Part shown: in pieces, positions 7,996-19,040 of the stretch
How positions within the stretch are numbered: position 1 is the first letter of the stretch
Layout of the letters: every line of letters starts with the position of its first letter
NCBI GenBank assembly: GCA_903921455.1
Contig: CAIXPZ010000287.1
Location: 1-32,401 of the forward strand
Source: an uncultured Verrucomicrobia subdivision 3 bacterium
GTDB lineage: Bacteria; Verrucomicrobiota; Verrucomicrobiae; Limisphaerales; UBA11358
Reading direction: 5' to 3'
Length of the DNA: 32,401 nt
The notes under the pieces: model-generated
What the model was told of the DNA's origin: nothing
Seen by the model: the letters and a program-made list of their open reading frames with translations, nothing else
Databases searched by the model: none
Program-made: the position numbers and the translations under genes

Positions 7996-8793
7996 TCACG
8001 GCTCCGTCGTCGGGGTGGCGGGCGGCGCGGGGGGAGTCGGCGCGTGGGTGTGCGGCGACAATAAATTCTGCTGCATATACAAATCCAGTTGCGCGGGCTG
8101 GCGCGGAAAGGCCTGCGCCAGGGTCAGCAGATTGAAAAACAATTCCAGCTGCAGGGCGGCTCGCGCATCTCGCTTGGCGGCCTCGGTCGTCGTCTTGGCG
8201 CCGGCGGCGCTTTCGCTGGTGGCATACACCGCGTTCCAGCCTGTCAGCAAAGCGTTCGCGGCGGTTTCCACGGGGGCGCCGAGATCCGCCACGTGGGCGT
8301 GGACGCCGTTGATGAGCGTTTGCAGGTTGGCGGCCAGCTCATCGTCCGGACAATCGCTGAAGAGCTTGCGCCCATGCGGAAAGCATTCGACGAACTCCGC
8401 CGAGCCTTCGCCGAATTCATTTTCCACCGCCACCGCGATCTTGCCGATGCGCGGCGGCAGGCCGGCGCGATAATCGTTCTTGGCCTGCTTGTGCGCCTTG
8501 CGCAGGGCGAGTTTGGTGTCGTCATCCGTGAACGCCGCGTTGACGCCCGCCAGCGCCGCCGTGGTGGCCGTGATGCGCGCGGTGAGGGCGGGCAGGGGAT
8601 TGGCGATCATGCGTTGCAGATTGTCCGAGCCGAAGCTGATGAGCTCGGCCAGGCTGATTTTTTGATCGTCGAACGGATTCGTGGGCCAGATATGTAGGTC
8701 TCGCATATGAGTCGGTTTGATGATGACATGCGCGCTTGGTTCATCGTAGCAAATCCCGCTATCGTAGCGTTCGCCGGAATCAAAAAAGCGCAT
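7996..8793 (-). CDS. Protein of unknown function with YD-rich N-terminal motif
   Basis: 265 aa, no family recognised with confidence. The N-terminus is a short aromatic/Asp motif, RFFDSGERYDSGICYDEP (2-19). A largely helical Ala-rich body follows (about 45-230), then a Pro/Thr/Ala tail (about 245-265). No signal peptide or membrane span is seen. The ATG at 8791-8793 has a good Shine-Dalgarno (aaagga, 8-bp spacing). The gene has its own 3' terminator (7811-7845), which supports it being real. The N-terminal motif and helical body resemble in layout the FN3 protein at 18259-19002 (GGYYYDQP there). A relation is inference from eye alignment. Confidence 0.75.
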   Translation of the reverse strand: MRFFDSGERYDSGICYDEPSAHVIIKPTHMRDLHIWPTNPFDDQKISLAELISFGSDNLQRMIANPLPALTARITATTAALAGVNAAFTDDDTKLALRKAHKQAKNDYRAGLPPRIGKIAVAVENEFGEGSAEFVECFPHGRKLFSDCPDDELAANLQTLINGVHAHVADLGAPVETAANALLTGWNAVYATSESAAGAKTTTEAAKRDARAALQLELFFNLLTLAQAFPRQPAQLDLYMQQNLLSPHTHAPTPPAPPATPTTEP

Positions 8794-9209
8794 GCGGTTT
8801 CCTTTGTTTATCTATCTTTGGCTTACCCTGCCATCATCCACCTGTTTTAAAATCTGTCTCCACCGATTTTGCCGTGGCGAATCGGCAAAAAATGGTTAGT
8901 CCGCGCGCCCCCCGGCGAACGTCGGCGGACGGGGAAACGGGCCGCCCAATCCGCCCCGACCCTTCGCCGGCGCGGCGGCCAGCCGCGTTTTTAGCCTCGA
9001 CCTTTCGTGTGCGCGGAGGCCGTCCGCGATATGGAAAACGACCTTCCGCCCCAGCGAAAACCCGCCGCTAAAACGGGAACCACCCGCCGCCGCCGCGACC
9101 CTCCACTGCAATTCAGGAAATGAGCCTCTACGATATAAAACGGTAAATATTTATCGAATAACAGTAAAAATATGTTGACTTGAGTGATGGTCGGATTTAA
9201 GGTCGGCGC
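8794..9209. other. Divergent intergenic region, GC-rich centre
   Basis: 416 bp between two divergently read genes. It holds an 8-bp perfect stem ttttgccg/cggcaaaa (8867-8874 with 8883-8890), then a very G/C-rich block (about 8900-9115) that is open in several frames but shows no start signal or recognisable protein. An A/T-rich block (9130-9180) follows and probably carries the promoter of the DUF2975 cassette. I do not call a gene here. Confidence 0.5.
9141..9156. promoter_or_regulatory. Candidate operator ahead of the DUF2975/YozG cassette
   Basis: A 16-bp near-perfect palindrome, cggtaaatatttatcg (only a G/T pair off), lies in A/T-rich DNA about 54 bp before the first start codon. A ttgact hexamer (9175-9180) that could be a -35 box follows it; no good -10 is seen. 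Since the cassette encodes a small Xre-type regulator, autoregulation through this site is a reasonable guess, unproven. Confidence 0.4.
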
Positions 9210-9797
9210 ATGAATGGGATTACTTTCGTGGTGGTTTATCTAGTTTTGTGCTTCTGCTTGCTCGTTTGGTTATTCGCCAGGAAATCCTCCGCCAAGGTGG
9301 CTAGGACAGCCGACTCCCGGCGGAAGCGAATAAAAACATTCAGTAAGATTATTTCAGGATTCATTTGGGTCAGTCTGCTCATTGGGGCCTATTGCTATCT
9401 GGCGTTCGTATTCGGCTGGGCGGCACCTTTTGTGCCCCACGTAAAAATAATTATTTCCCCGCAGCATATCTACACCACGGCAGCGGAAATGCCCGACGAT
9501 ATCTTTTGGTTTATGATGGTGCGGGTGGGACTGATGTTTTTTGGCGCGGGAGTTTTGCTCTGGCTGTTCCGGCTCTATGGCCGCGGGATTCTGTTCTCGG
9601 CACAGAATGTCACCTGCATCCGGTGCCTCGGCTATGTCGTCATCCTTGATTGGTTTACGAATTATGAATTGCAGGGTTTGCTCCACGATCTGACCTTGAG
9701 CACTACGTCGCTATTCGTGGGTTTACTAATCATCTTCATCGCCTGGATCATGGACGAGGGCCGGAAGATTCAGGAGGAACAGGAATTGACGGTTTGA
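9210..9797 (+). CDS. DUF2975 membrane protein (copy 1)
   Basis: A 195-aa membrane protein with four hydrophobic segments (about 4-23, 47-70, 100-121, 165-181). It has the DUF2975 hallmark region, YGRGILFSAQNV (123-134). Function of the family is unknown; members such as Bacillus YoaS are often coded beside a small YozG-type HTH protein, as here. The ATG has aagg about 8 bp upstream. It ends IMDEGRKIQEEQELTV, identical to the end of the next gene, and 34 bp of DNA (9762-9795) repeat exactly at 10325-10358. This indicates tandem duplication or gene conversion. Its stop overlaps a possible TTG start of copy 2. Confidence 0.87.
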   Translation: MNGITFVVVYLVLCFCLLVWLFARKSSAKVARTADSRRKRIKTFSKIISGFIWVSLLIGAYCYLAFVFGWAAPFVPHVKIIISPQHIYTTAAEMPDDIFWFMMVRVGLMFFGAGVLLWLFRLYGRGILFSAQNVTCIRCLGYVVILDWFTNYELQGLLHDLTLSTTSLFVGLLIIFIAWIMDEGRKIQEEQELTV

Positions 9798-10358
9798 AAC
9801 AAACGCAAAAAATTTCCAATGCTATGAATGCAACAGAAGCCACTCCCAAAAATATCACAAATCCCCGGCAGGATCGGATCTGCAAAATCAGCCGGGTAAT
9901 CAAGATAATGCTGCTCATTGCCGGCTGCCTTTATTTGTTGGTGGGAATTTGGGAAGCTGTGGATTTGAAGAATCACGGCAACGACAGTCCTTCAGCTTTC
10001 TATTGGTCCCAAATTATTTTTTATTTGTGCTCGGCCTTGCAATATTGGTTCGGCTACAAACTATTTTCCTCCTATATGGGCGGCCGCCTGTTCTCAGCCA
10101 CGGCGGTTCGTTGGATGAAATGGATTGGAGTTACCGCCGTGCTCCTTGGCATCAGCAGTGTAAGTGCTTGCATATTGTTAATGTTCCAATGGCCGCCCCA
10201 CATTCGCGGTGGTGCATTTTCTATGGATAACTTAGCTAGGCTGGGAGTGTTATTTTCCACGCTGGCTCATGGCATTTTACCGGGCTTGGTCATCATCTGT
10301 TTTGCGTGGATCATGGATGAAGGGCGGAAGATTCAGGAGGAACAGGAATTGACGGTTT
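9762..10358 (+). repeat. Exact 34-bp direct repeat at the ends of the two DUF2975 genes
   Basis: The segments 9762-9795 and 10325-10358 are identical over 34 bp, starting cggaagattcaggagg and ending gacggttt. Each contains an aggagg shortly before the next gene of the cassette. The rest of the genes is much less similar. Confidence 0.9.
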
Positions 10359-10360
10359 AA
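9824..10360 (+). CDS. DUF2975 membrane protein (copy 2)
   Basis: A 178-aa paralogue of the gene before it, with four hydrophobic segments (about 26-45, 61-80, 104-124, 150-170) and the DUF2975 motif GGRLFSATAV. The ATG at 9824 is preferred. An in-frame TTG at 9794, overlapping the previous stop codon, would add 10 residues and lies 15 bp after an aggagg (9773-9778) inside the end of copy 1. Either way translation looks coupled. Apart from the last 16-18 residues the two copies are quite diverged, so the identical tail is notable. It lies 4 bp before the regulator gene. Confidence 0.85.
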   Translation: MNATEATPKNITNPRQDRICKISRVIKIMLLIAGCLYLLVGIWEAVDLKNHGNDSPSAFYWSQIIFYLCSALQYWFGYKLFSSYMGGRLFSATAVRWMKWIGVTAVLLGISSVSACILLMFQWPPHIRGGAFSMDNLARLGVLFSTLAHGILPGLVIICFAWIMDEGRKIQEEQELTV

Positions 10361-10364
10361 GTTT

Positions 10365-10601
10365 ATGCCCATCATTGTCAATCTCGACGTGGTCCTCGCG
10401 CAGCGGAAAATGCGCCTGAACGATCTCGCGGACGGCGTGGACATCACGCCCCAGAATCTGTCTGTGCTGAAAACGGGCAAGGCCAAGGCGATCCGCTTCA
10501 GCACGCTGGAAGCCATCTGCAAACACCTGAATTGCCAGCCCGGCGATATTTTAGAGTATCGCGCCGAGGACGTTTTGCCCGGGGCGCCGCCGCCGCCGTG
10601 A
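10365..10601 (+). CDS. YozG-like Xre/Cro HTH regulator
   Basis: A 78-aa DNA-binding protein with a complete Cro/CI-type helix-turn-helix (about 9-64): VVLAQRKMRLNDLADGV, DITPQNLSVLKTGKAKAI, FSTLEAICKHLNCQPGDIL. This spacing and the GDIL ending are typical of YozG-type proteins. It follows two DUF2975 genes by 4 bp, the usual partner arrangement, and probably controls the cassette. The C-terminus ends in a Pro run (GAPPPP). An aggagg at 10336-10341 within the preceding gene is 23 bp from the ATG, too far for standard spacing. Targets are unknown. Confidence 0.9.
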   Translation: MPIIVNLDVVLAQRKMRLNDLADGVDITPQNLSVLKTGKAKAIRFSTLEAICKHLNCQPGDILEYRAEDVLPGAPPPP

Positions 10602-10680
10602 GGGGGCGCGGTGGCTGGGATATGATTTTTGCGCGCCGCGGGGCGGCGGGGGGAATGGCGGCCGGCGGAATGGGCGGCGA

Positions 10681-11406
10681 CTATTTGCGGGGCCAGCGGC
10701 GCAGGCCGTTTTGCAGCCACAGCCGCCACACGAGCCAGAAGGCTTCGTTGATGATGCCGCCGGCCATTTTGGATTGACCGGCGGTGCGGTCGGCAAAGGT
10801 GATGGGGACTTCAACGACTTTATAGCCTTCGCGCCAGAGTTTGTTGGTCAGCTCGATCTGAAAGCCGTAGCCGTAGCATTGGATTTTATCCAGGTTGAGG
10901 GCCTGCAGGGCGCGCCGGCGAAAACATTTGTAGCCGCCGGTGGGGTCGGTGAAGGGCATGCCGGTGACGAGCGCCACGTATTTGCCGGCAAAGCGGCTGA
11001 GCATGAGGCGTTTCAAGGGCCAGTTGATGACGCGGATGCCGCCGCAATAGCGCGAGCCGAGGACGAGGTCGGCATTCTGCGCGGCTTTGAGAAAATTCGG
11101 GATCTCCTCCGGGTCGTGGGAAAAATCGCAGTCCATCTCGAAGATGAATTCGTAGTTATTATCCAGCGCCCACTTGAAGCCGGCGATGTAGGCGCGGCCC
11201 AGACCGTTTTTGCCCGCGCGATGGAGCACGCGGATTTGGGGATGCCGGGCGGCGAGGTCGTCGGCGATTTTGCCGGTGCCGTCGGGGGAATTGTCGTCCA
11301 CCACCAGGATGTCCACGGCGACGGGCAGTGCCAACAGCTTTTGCGCCATGCGCGGGAGGTTTTCCCGTTCATTGTAAGTCGGCACGATGATGAGCGTCTG
11401 GTTCAT
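10681..11406 (-). CDS. Polyprenol-phosphate mannose synthase-like GT2
   Basis: A 241-aa glycosyltransferase family 2 enzyme of the dolichol/polyprenol monophosphomannose synthase group (DPM1/Ppm1-like). It moves a sugar from GDP-mannose or a similar donor to polyprenyl phosphate on the inner membrane face. Motifs are IVPTYNERENLP (7-18), VVDDNSPDGTG (35-45), FEMDCDFSHDP (89-99; D92 and D94 bind metal and donor) and LGSRYCGG near 116. There is no membrane tail, so it resembles the soluble/peripheral class. It is convergent with the YozG-like gene and 3' of the pseudopilin gene, separated by a terminator. It could supply the lipid-linked mannose used by a GT-C enzyme such as the DUF2723 protein; that link is inference. 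Confidence 0.92.
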   Translation of the reverse strand: MNQTLIIVPTYNERENLPRMAQKLLALPVAVDILVVDDNSPDGTGKIADDLAARHPQIRVLHRAGKNGLGRAYIAGFKWALDNNYEFIFEMDCDFSHDPEEIPNFLKAAQNADLVLGSRYCGGIRVINWPLKRLMLSRFAGKYVALVTGMPFTDPTGGYKCFRRRALQALNLDKIQCYGYGFQIELTNKLWREGYKVVEVPITFADRTAGQSKMAGGIINEAFWLVWRLWLQNGLRRWPRK

Positions 11407-11446
11407 GCGGCGCTAGATTGTTAAGAAGAATCGGCGGGAAAACAAG

Positions 11447-11466
11447 CGGACAGTTCGTTTTGTCCG
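11447..11466. other. Small hairpin upstream of the GT2 gene
   Basis: A 6-bp perfect stem, cggaca (11447-11452) with tgtccg (11461-11466), lies between the pseudopilin terminator and the GT2 start. No role is assigned. Confidence 0.4.
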
Positions 11467-11469
11467 CGC

Positions 11470-11507
11470 GGGCAAAACGTGTAATCGTGACAAAACGATT
11501 ACACGTT
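11470..11507 (-). terminator. Terminator of the pseudopilin gene
   Basis: A perfect 13-bp stem, arm aacgtgtaatcgt (11476-11488) with its complement at 11495-11507 and a 6-nt loop. On the minus strand it continues into tttgccc, a short T run. The position is 57 bp 3' of the pseudopilin stop. The stem is strong; the T tract is short, so efficiency is uncertain. Confidence 0.75.
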
Positions 11508-11563
11508 CCGTGCAAACGGGAAGCGGGCAGGCGGCCGCCCAAAAGCTCTGCCGTGGGAGTTCG

Positions 11564-12304
11564 TCAATAGCCGCCGGCGGGATTGACTTTCCTGGTTTTC
11601 ACATGGCCGTCGAAATAGGCGCAATCCCGCACCGCGCCGTGGACTGGTTTATGCGGCACCACCTGTCCCCAAGCAGCGGCGGCACCGGGGATGAATACTT
11701 CGTCCATGTCCGTAATGTAGAGGATATCACTCAGCGAGCCGTAATTGGCCAGGGTGGTGATTTTGACCGAATTGTGGCCGGCAGGGGTGCTGGCCCCGTA
11801 ATATCCCCAAGGTCTGGGCATGCCGGCTTGAATGGGTTGTTCGTTTAATTCATACAGCCCATAGAGCACGCAATTGGTGAGGTTATTGGTAATGACGTTG
11901 CCGGCAAATCCGGGACAAAGCATGGCTGGCGCAAGATTAATCTGGCCGGCCGGAAGGCCTTTGGGGTCGGCATAACTCAGATAGGTCGCCATGTAATAAA
12001 TCAGGCTGCCATAACTGTTGTTGGCGTAACCGATCGACTGACCATAATTCAGTCCGTTAACGGTCGTGAGATTGGCTGCTCCCGGAGGCAACCACTCCTG
12101 ATAATCCCCGATATATAATTGCAGGGCTAAATTCAGCTGTTTGAAATTGGACTGACAGTTGGCGAGCGTGGCTTTCTTTTTCGCCGCGGCCAGCGCCGGT
12201 AGCAGCATGGCCGCCAGGATAGCGATGATGGCAATGACGACCAAAAGTTCAATCAGCGTAAACGCGCTGCGTCCAGCGCGGTGTTTGGGGAAGAGTGGCT
12301 TCAT
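11564..12304 (-). CDS. Type II secretion-like pseudopilin with H-X9-DG motif
   Basis: A 246-aa prepilin-like protein. The basic leader ([14 protein letters not shown]) is followed by the class III cleavage/methylation signal [20 protein letters not shown], with Glu at mature position 5. The rest is a periplasmic or surface domain, ending with [12 protein letters not shown], the H-X9-DG motif common in planctomycete and verrucomicrobial pseudopilins (the DUF1559-like group). These occur in many copies per genome; single members have no assigned role. The frame is open upstream to 12565, but the leader motif fixes the ATG at 12302-12304, preceded by agaag. It diverges from der. A 13-bp terminator follows. 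Confidence 0.92.
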   Translation of the reverse strand: MKPLFPKHRAGRSAFTLIELLVVIAIIAILAAMLLPALAAAKKKATLANCQSNFKQLNLALQLYIGDYQEWLPPGAANLTTVNGLNYGQSIGYANNSYGSLIYYMATYLSYADPKGLPAGQINLAPAMLCPGFAGNVITNNLTNCVLYGLYELNEQPIQAGMPRPWGYYGASTPAGHNSVKITTLANYGSLSDILYITDMDEVFIPGAAAAWGQVVPHKPVHGAVRDCAYFDGHVKTRKVNPAGGY

Positions 12305-12485
12305 CTTCTGAATGGTATGGAACCTACGCGAGTCCAGCCATACCCCAATGGGGTTATAGCGAGCATCTGTCTTGTTTTGTTGGTCCAGCATCAGCCTTTC
12401 GTTTGTGACTCGGCGGAGCGCTATATCCAAAGGTAATTTCGCGTTTTGGCTTTCTCGGCTCTGCCAAATAGCGCAAACTGTCACC
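12305..12485. promoter_or_regulatory. Divergent pseudopilin/der intergenic region
   Basis: 181 bp must carry both promoters. It holds a near-palindrome taccccaatggggtta (12341-12356) about 40 bp upstream of the pseudopilin start, a plausible binding site. No confident -35/-10 pair was found for either gene. Confidence 0.4.
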
Positions 12486-14219
12486 ATGTCTGGACTCATC
12501 GCCATCGTCGGTCGCCCCAACGTGGGCAAATCCGCGCTGTTCAATCGCATCGTCAAACGGCGCATCGCGATTGTGCACGATCAGCCCGGCGTCACGCGTG
12601 ACCGCGTGAGCGTCGAAGCCGAGTGGAAGGGCCGGCCGTATTCGCTGGTGGACACCGGCGGCATCGGGCTCCTGCGCGGCGAAAAGTCCGATGATGTGAT
12701 CGTGAAGGCGGCCGTGGAGCAGGTGGACATGGCCATCGAATCGGCCAACGCAATCATTCTCGTGGTAAACGTGCAGGAGGGCATCGTGCCGCTCGACGCC
12801 GAGGTGGCGCAGCGCCTGCGCAAGAGCGGCAAGCCCGTGCTGGTGGCGGTCAACAAAGTTGACACGCAGCGCGCCGAAAAGGGCATGGACGAATTCGCCC
12901 GCCTCGGTTTCGAGAAGATATTTCCCGTCAGCGCCATCCACGGCGAGGGCATTGAAACCCTGATGAACGCGGCGGCGGCATTTCTGCCGGCGGAAGCCCC
13001 CGCGCCGGAAATTGAGAGCCCGGAACCGGAGCCGGCCGAGGGCGATGCCGCAGAGACCAAGGTTCGGGCGCCGCGCAACACCGGCCCGTTAAAGCTGGCC
13101 ATTGTTGGTCGGCCGAACGTCGGCAAATCGTCCATCATCAACGCGCTGACGAATTCCAAGCGCGTCATCGTCTCGCCTATCGCGGGAACGACGCGCGATT
13201 CCGTGGATGTGCCGTTCGAGGTCGAGACCGACGGCGTGCGCTCGAAATATATTTTGATCGATACCGCGGGGATGCGGAAAGCGCGGCAGGTGGACGACTC
13301 CGTGGAGTTTTTCAGCGTGCAGCGCGCGCAGGAATCCATTGCGCGCAGCGACATCACGGTGCTGGTCATTGACGCCGAGGTCGGCGTCACGGAGCAGGAT
13401 AAAAAGATCGCCGACACCATCGTCGAACAGCGCCGCGCGTGCATTATCGTCATCAACAAATGGGATCTGTTCGCCGACGAGATCCGCAAGGCGCGCGAGG
13501 AGGAGATCGTGTCCCGGGAGTTGAAGAAGCGCACGGAGGGCACAGCGAAGAAGCTGACCACGCTCAGCGAGTTCGGCTCGTGGGTGCAGGACAAATTGTT
13601 CTTCCTCGATTACGCGCCGGTGATTTTCACCTCGGCCACGACGGGTTTTCATCTGGATCGTTTGCTCGAAGCCGTGCGCTATGTCGCCGCGCAGTTGCAG
13701 CAGAAAATCCCGACGGCGATTTTGAACCGCACCATCAACGATGCCGTCGAGCGCCGCCAGCCCATCAGCGATGCCGGCCACCGCTTGAAATTTTATTACG
13801 CCACGCAGGTGCGGCAGGCGCCGCCGACGTTCCTGCTGTTCGTCAATCGCGACGAATTGTTTTCGGATCAATATAAAAAAAGTCTCGCGAACGAATTGCG
13901 CACGGCGTTCGGCTACGAAGGCTGTCCGATTGTGCTCGTGCCGAAAGCGCGTCCAAAAACCGTCGTGCCGAAACGGAAATTCCGGCCGGCCGAAGTCGCG
14001 CCGGGCAAATTTGGTCGCCGACCCTACATTCGTCCCACCGGCAAATCCGGCGGCAAACCGGGCACTAAACCCTTCGTCCGGCCGACCGGTAAGTCGGGAG
14101 AAAAACCGTTTGGCCGGCCAGCGGTCGGCGCGAGGCCGGCTTTTGCTAAAAATCGGGGCGAAAACCGTGGTAAAAAGTCTCATCCGCGCGGCAGCAACCG
14201 CGCCAAAGGTCGGCGATAA
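12486..14219 (+). CDS. der: Ribosome-assembly GTPase Der (EngA) with basic C-terminal extension
   Basis: A 577-aa double-GTPase needed for large ribosomal subunit assembly. Two G domains each begin with GRPNVGKS (about 9-16 and 208-215), have DTGG/DTAG switch II motifs and NKVD/NKWD base-recognition motifs, and are joined by an acidic Glu/Pro linker (about 165-195). The KH-like domain (about 395-490) follows. The start at 12486 ([16 protein letters not shown]) fits the family; an upstream in-frame start at 12372 would overlap the promoter region. Most Der proteins end near 440-490 residues. Here about 85 extra residues rich in Lys, Arg, Gly and Pro follow, with repeated RPTGKSG/KPF motifs (two clear copies), likely an rRNA-binding tail. 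Confidence 0.95.
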   Translation: MSGLIAIVGRPNVGKSALFNRIVKRRIAIVHDQPGVTRDRVSVEAEWKGRPYSLVDTGGIGLLRGEKSDDVIVKAAVEQVDMAIESANAIILVVNVQEGIVPLDAEVAQRLRKSGKPVLVAVNKVDTQRAEKGMDEFARLGFEKIFPVSAIHGEGIETLMNAAAAFLPAEAPAPEIESPEPEPAEGDAAETKVRAPRNTGPLKLAIVGRPNVGKSSIINALTNSKRVIVSPIAGTTRDSVDVPFEVETDGVRSKYILIDTAGMRKARQVDDSVEFFSVQRAQESIARSDITVLVIDAEVGVTEQDKKIADTIVEQRRACIIVINKWDLFADEIRKAREEEIVSRELKKRTEGTAKKLTTLSEFGSWVQDKLFFLDYAPVIFTSATTGFHLDRLLEAVRYVAAQLQQKIPTAILNRTINDAVERRQPISDAGHRLKFYYATQVRQAPPTFLLFVNRDELFSDQYKKSLANELRTAFGYEGCPIVLVPKARPKTVVPKRKFRPAEVAPGKFGRRPYIRPTGKSGGKPGTKPFVRPTGKSGEKPFGRPAVGARPAFAKNRGENRGKKSHPRGSNRAKGRR

Positions 14220-14516
14220 GTTTCGATGCCATGTTTTTGTCCTCCGCCGGTGAACAAGTTGTCGTTTACCCGTCGGATTGCGATGATTACCTTGATTTCA
14301 TTTGTGAATATCGTTTGCGTAACTTTTTTGTAAAATATTCTTGAAAGATACAACCGGTGGTAGCATGATGGCCGCCGTTCCCCAATTAGTTGGGGATTCG
14401 CATTTTTGGGAAAAAGCCCGTTTTTCTTGAAAATTGGCGGTATTTAAGTGCCGGTGGGTTTCTGTCTTGCTTGAAACTTCCGGATAAGTTCTAAAAATTA
14501 AACCTGGAGATAAGCC
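14220..14516. promoter_or_regulatory. nrdJ leader region with perfect hairpin
   Basis: 297 bp between der and nrdJ. A perfect 7-bp stem with a ttag loop, tccccaattagttgggga (14379-14396), is the only strong structure, about 120 bp before the start codon. I looked for a cobalamin-riboswitch B12 box, since the enzyme needs B12, and for paired NrdR boxes, and saw neither. Just before the start, ctggaga (14502-14508) is a good ribosome-binding site. Confidence 0.55.
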
Positions 14517-17594
<3,078 letters not shown>

Positions 17595-17610
17595 TAGGGT
17601 CGGAGGAACT

Positions 17611-17650
17611 AAACGGCCGGAGAATTTAAATATTCTCCGGCCGTTTTCTT
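17611..17650 (+). terminator. Rho-independent terminator of nrdJ
   Basis: A perfect 15-bp stem, arm aaacggccggagaat (17611-17625), 6-nt loop ttaaat, and complement at 17632-17646, then ttttctt. It begins 17 bp after the nrdJ stop codon. Confidence 0.92.
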
Positions 17651-17737
17651 TGGGCCTCGCTGATGTCCGACCGAATCCCTCGCCCAATCAACGGTTTACG
17701 CTGTGCATCGCCGCGTCGCCGCCATCTGGCGGACCCA

Positions 17738-17947
17738 CTGCGACAGCTGGAATGGCGTCTGCGACAGATGGAATGGCGTCTGCGACAGCTGGAATAATGT
17801 CTGCGACAGCTGGAATAATGTCTGCGACAGATGGAATGGCGTCTGCGACAGCTGGAATAGCGCCTGCGACAGATGGAATAGAGTCTACGACACACAGCGG
17901 AGCGTCCGCGACAGACAGAATAAACCTACCGACAGTCAGGATAATGT
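17738..17947. repeat. Tandem array with 21-bp period (10 units)
   Basis: Ten consecutive 21-bp units. The first seven are nearly identical: ctgcgacag(c/a)tgg, then aat and a six-base end (ggcgt or aatgt type). The last three (17885-17947) are decayed, and weaker echoes may extend on both sides. Because 21 is divisible by 3, several frames stay open on both strands as heptapeptide repeats (SATAGIM, NGVCDSW and, on the minus strand, RRRHSSC). None has a start signal or a non-repeat domain, so I call DNA repeats, not a gene. It lies 90 bp after the nrdJ terminator. Confidence 0.95.
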
Positions 17948-18025
17948 CGCCGCCGAGTGGTTTTGCCCCCGCATCATCCGTCGCAAACCCAGTTCCATGC
18001 AGCGCCGCTTAAGATAAGTATAAGT

Positions 18026-18050
18026 ATTACACAAGGACGATTAGTGTAAT
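18026..18050. promoter_or_regulatory. Inverted repeat in A/T-rich upstream region
   Basis: Perfect 7-bp arms attacac and gtgtaat, 11 bp apart (centre-to-centre 18 bp), upstream of the FN3-protein gene. The form fits a dimeric regulator site, but the regulator is unknown. Confidence 0.35.
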
Positions 18051-18258
18051 TCTTTCATTGCCAACTGCATGGAAATAATTGAATTATTGATAAGTTATAT
18101 TTAAAAATAAATGTAAAAAAGTATTGTAATTAGTTTTAAACCGGCTCAATGTCGAAGTCTAGTTCCATGAAAACAATGCCTCGGCATGACGTTTATGGTA
18201 TCACCCGCCGGGTGACGGATGTCAGGCGGAGGTTTAACCAAGAAAAGAGGACCCGAAC

Positions 18259-19002
18259 ATGGCTGACCCGCTCAAACCAGGGGCTACGTGGGATGGAACC
18301 GATCCCCGCACCGGTAAAAAATACACCTGGGATGGCGGTTATTACTATGACCAGCCCGTGCCCGAGGTCCCCCCAGAAACCAACATGAATCCGATACAAA
18401 TCTCCCGCGCCTTTTCCAAACTCGGCGGTGACAAGTTGGCGGATTTCGGCCAGAACGTGCACGACCACATGGAAAATAATACCGCCTTCACCCAGCCGAC
18501 GGTTACCATGCCCAATCTGGAGACGGCCGTAAACCTGTTCCGCGACTGCATCGTGGCCGTGAAGGACGGCGGCCATCCGGCGGTGCTCGCCAAGAAAGCC
18601 GCTCGCGCCGATCTGGACCTGAAGCTGCGCACCCTGGCCGATTACATCGAACGATTGTCGGGCATGACGGAAGCTGTCGCCGCCACCTCCGGCTTCATCG
18701 TTCTGGAACACACCACCCACAACCCCGCGACGCCGAACGTGCCGCTCATCAAGAAGGTTTACAACGTGGCGACCACCAAGCTGGGCGTGCATGTGACCAT
18801 CAGCGGCTATTATCGAGTCTTGGAATTCCGCGTGACGGCTCCCGGTAAAGCGCCGCAGCTTGCCGGCACCAGCACATCCACCCACGAAACGGTCCTGTCG
18901 GACCTCGTGCCCGGCACCGTGTATGCGGTGGAATGCCGCGCGGGCGCAGGCCACAAAAACTTTAGCGAATGGTCCGATCCGGTGAGCCACATGTGCACGT
19001 AG
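18259..19002 (+). CDS. Helical/fibronectin type III protein with YYYD N-terminal motif
   Basis: 247 aa. The N-terminus carries a Trp/Tyr/Asp-rich motif (WDGTDPRTGKKYTWDGG then YYYDQP, about 11-34). A helical region follows (about 45-140), of the kind seen in small Bacteroidetes/Verrucomicrobia proteins: KLGGDKLADFGQNVHDHM, then repeated helices rich in Ala, Leu and Lys. The last ~100 residues look like one FN3 domain: YYRVLEFRVTAPGKAPQLAGT, then LVPGTVYAVECRAGAGHKNF and SEWSDPV. No signal peptide is seen. The ATG has agagga about 9 bp upstream. A terminator follows. Function is unknown. Its layout recalls the unknown protein at 7996-8793. Confidence 0.82.
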   Translation: MADPLKPGATWDGTDPRTGKKYTWDGGYYYDQPVPEVPPETNMNPIQISRAFSKLGGDKLADFGQNVHDHMENNTAFTQPTVTMPNLETAVNLFRDCIVAVKDGGHPAVLAKKAARADLDLKLRTLADYIERLSGMTEAVAATSGFIVLEHTTHNPATPNVPLIKKVYNVATTKLGVHVTISGYYRVLEFRVTAPGKAPQLAGTSTSTHETVLSDLVPGTVYAVECRAGAGHKNFSEWSDPVSHMCT

Positions 19003-19018
19003 CTTTTCGGTTGCGGTG

Positions 19019-19040
19019 AACCGCCCCGTCGGGGTTTTTT
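19019..19040 (+). terminator. Terminator after the FN3-protein gene
   Basis: A G/C-rich hairpin, ccccg-t-cgggg within aaccgccccgtcggggtt, runs directly into six T. It starts 17 bp after the stop codon. Confidence 0.75.

Larger units (their letters stand above)
17595..18258. other. Gene-free stretch between nrdJ and the FN3 gene
   Basis: Besides the nrdJ terminator and the 21-bp array it has an A/T-rich segment (18010-18140) that probably carries the promoter of the next gene. This includes an inverted repeat attacac/gtgtaat (18026-18032 with 18044-18050). A perfect hairpin tcaccc-gcc-gggtga (18201-18215) lies 43 bp before the next start codon. No gene is supported. Confidence 0.6.

Noticed and set aside
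8896..9111. 71-aa minus-strand frame in the G/C-rich block
   Set aside because: Gly/Arg/Pro-rich composition expected of random G/C-rich DNA, no ribosome-binding site, no family.
12372..12485. N-terminal extension of Der from an upstream ATG
   Set aside because: The extension has no homology to Der, covers the divergent promoter region, and the family start MSGLIAIVG lies at 12486.
14220..14516. Cobalamin riboswitch ahead of nrdJ
   Set aside because: No B12-box-like sequence or the expected multi-helix core could be found by eye.
17626..18017. Open frames over the second 21-bp array on both strands
   Set aside because: Three frames are open at once simply because the unit is 21 bp. No start signal or conserved domain favours one.
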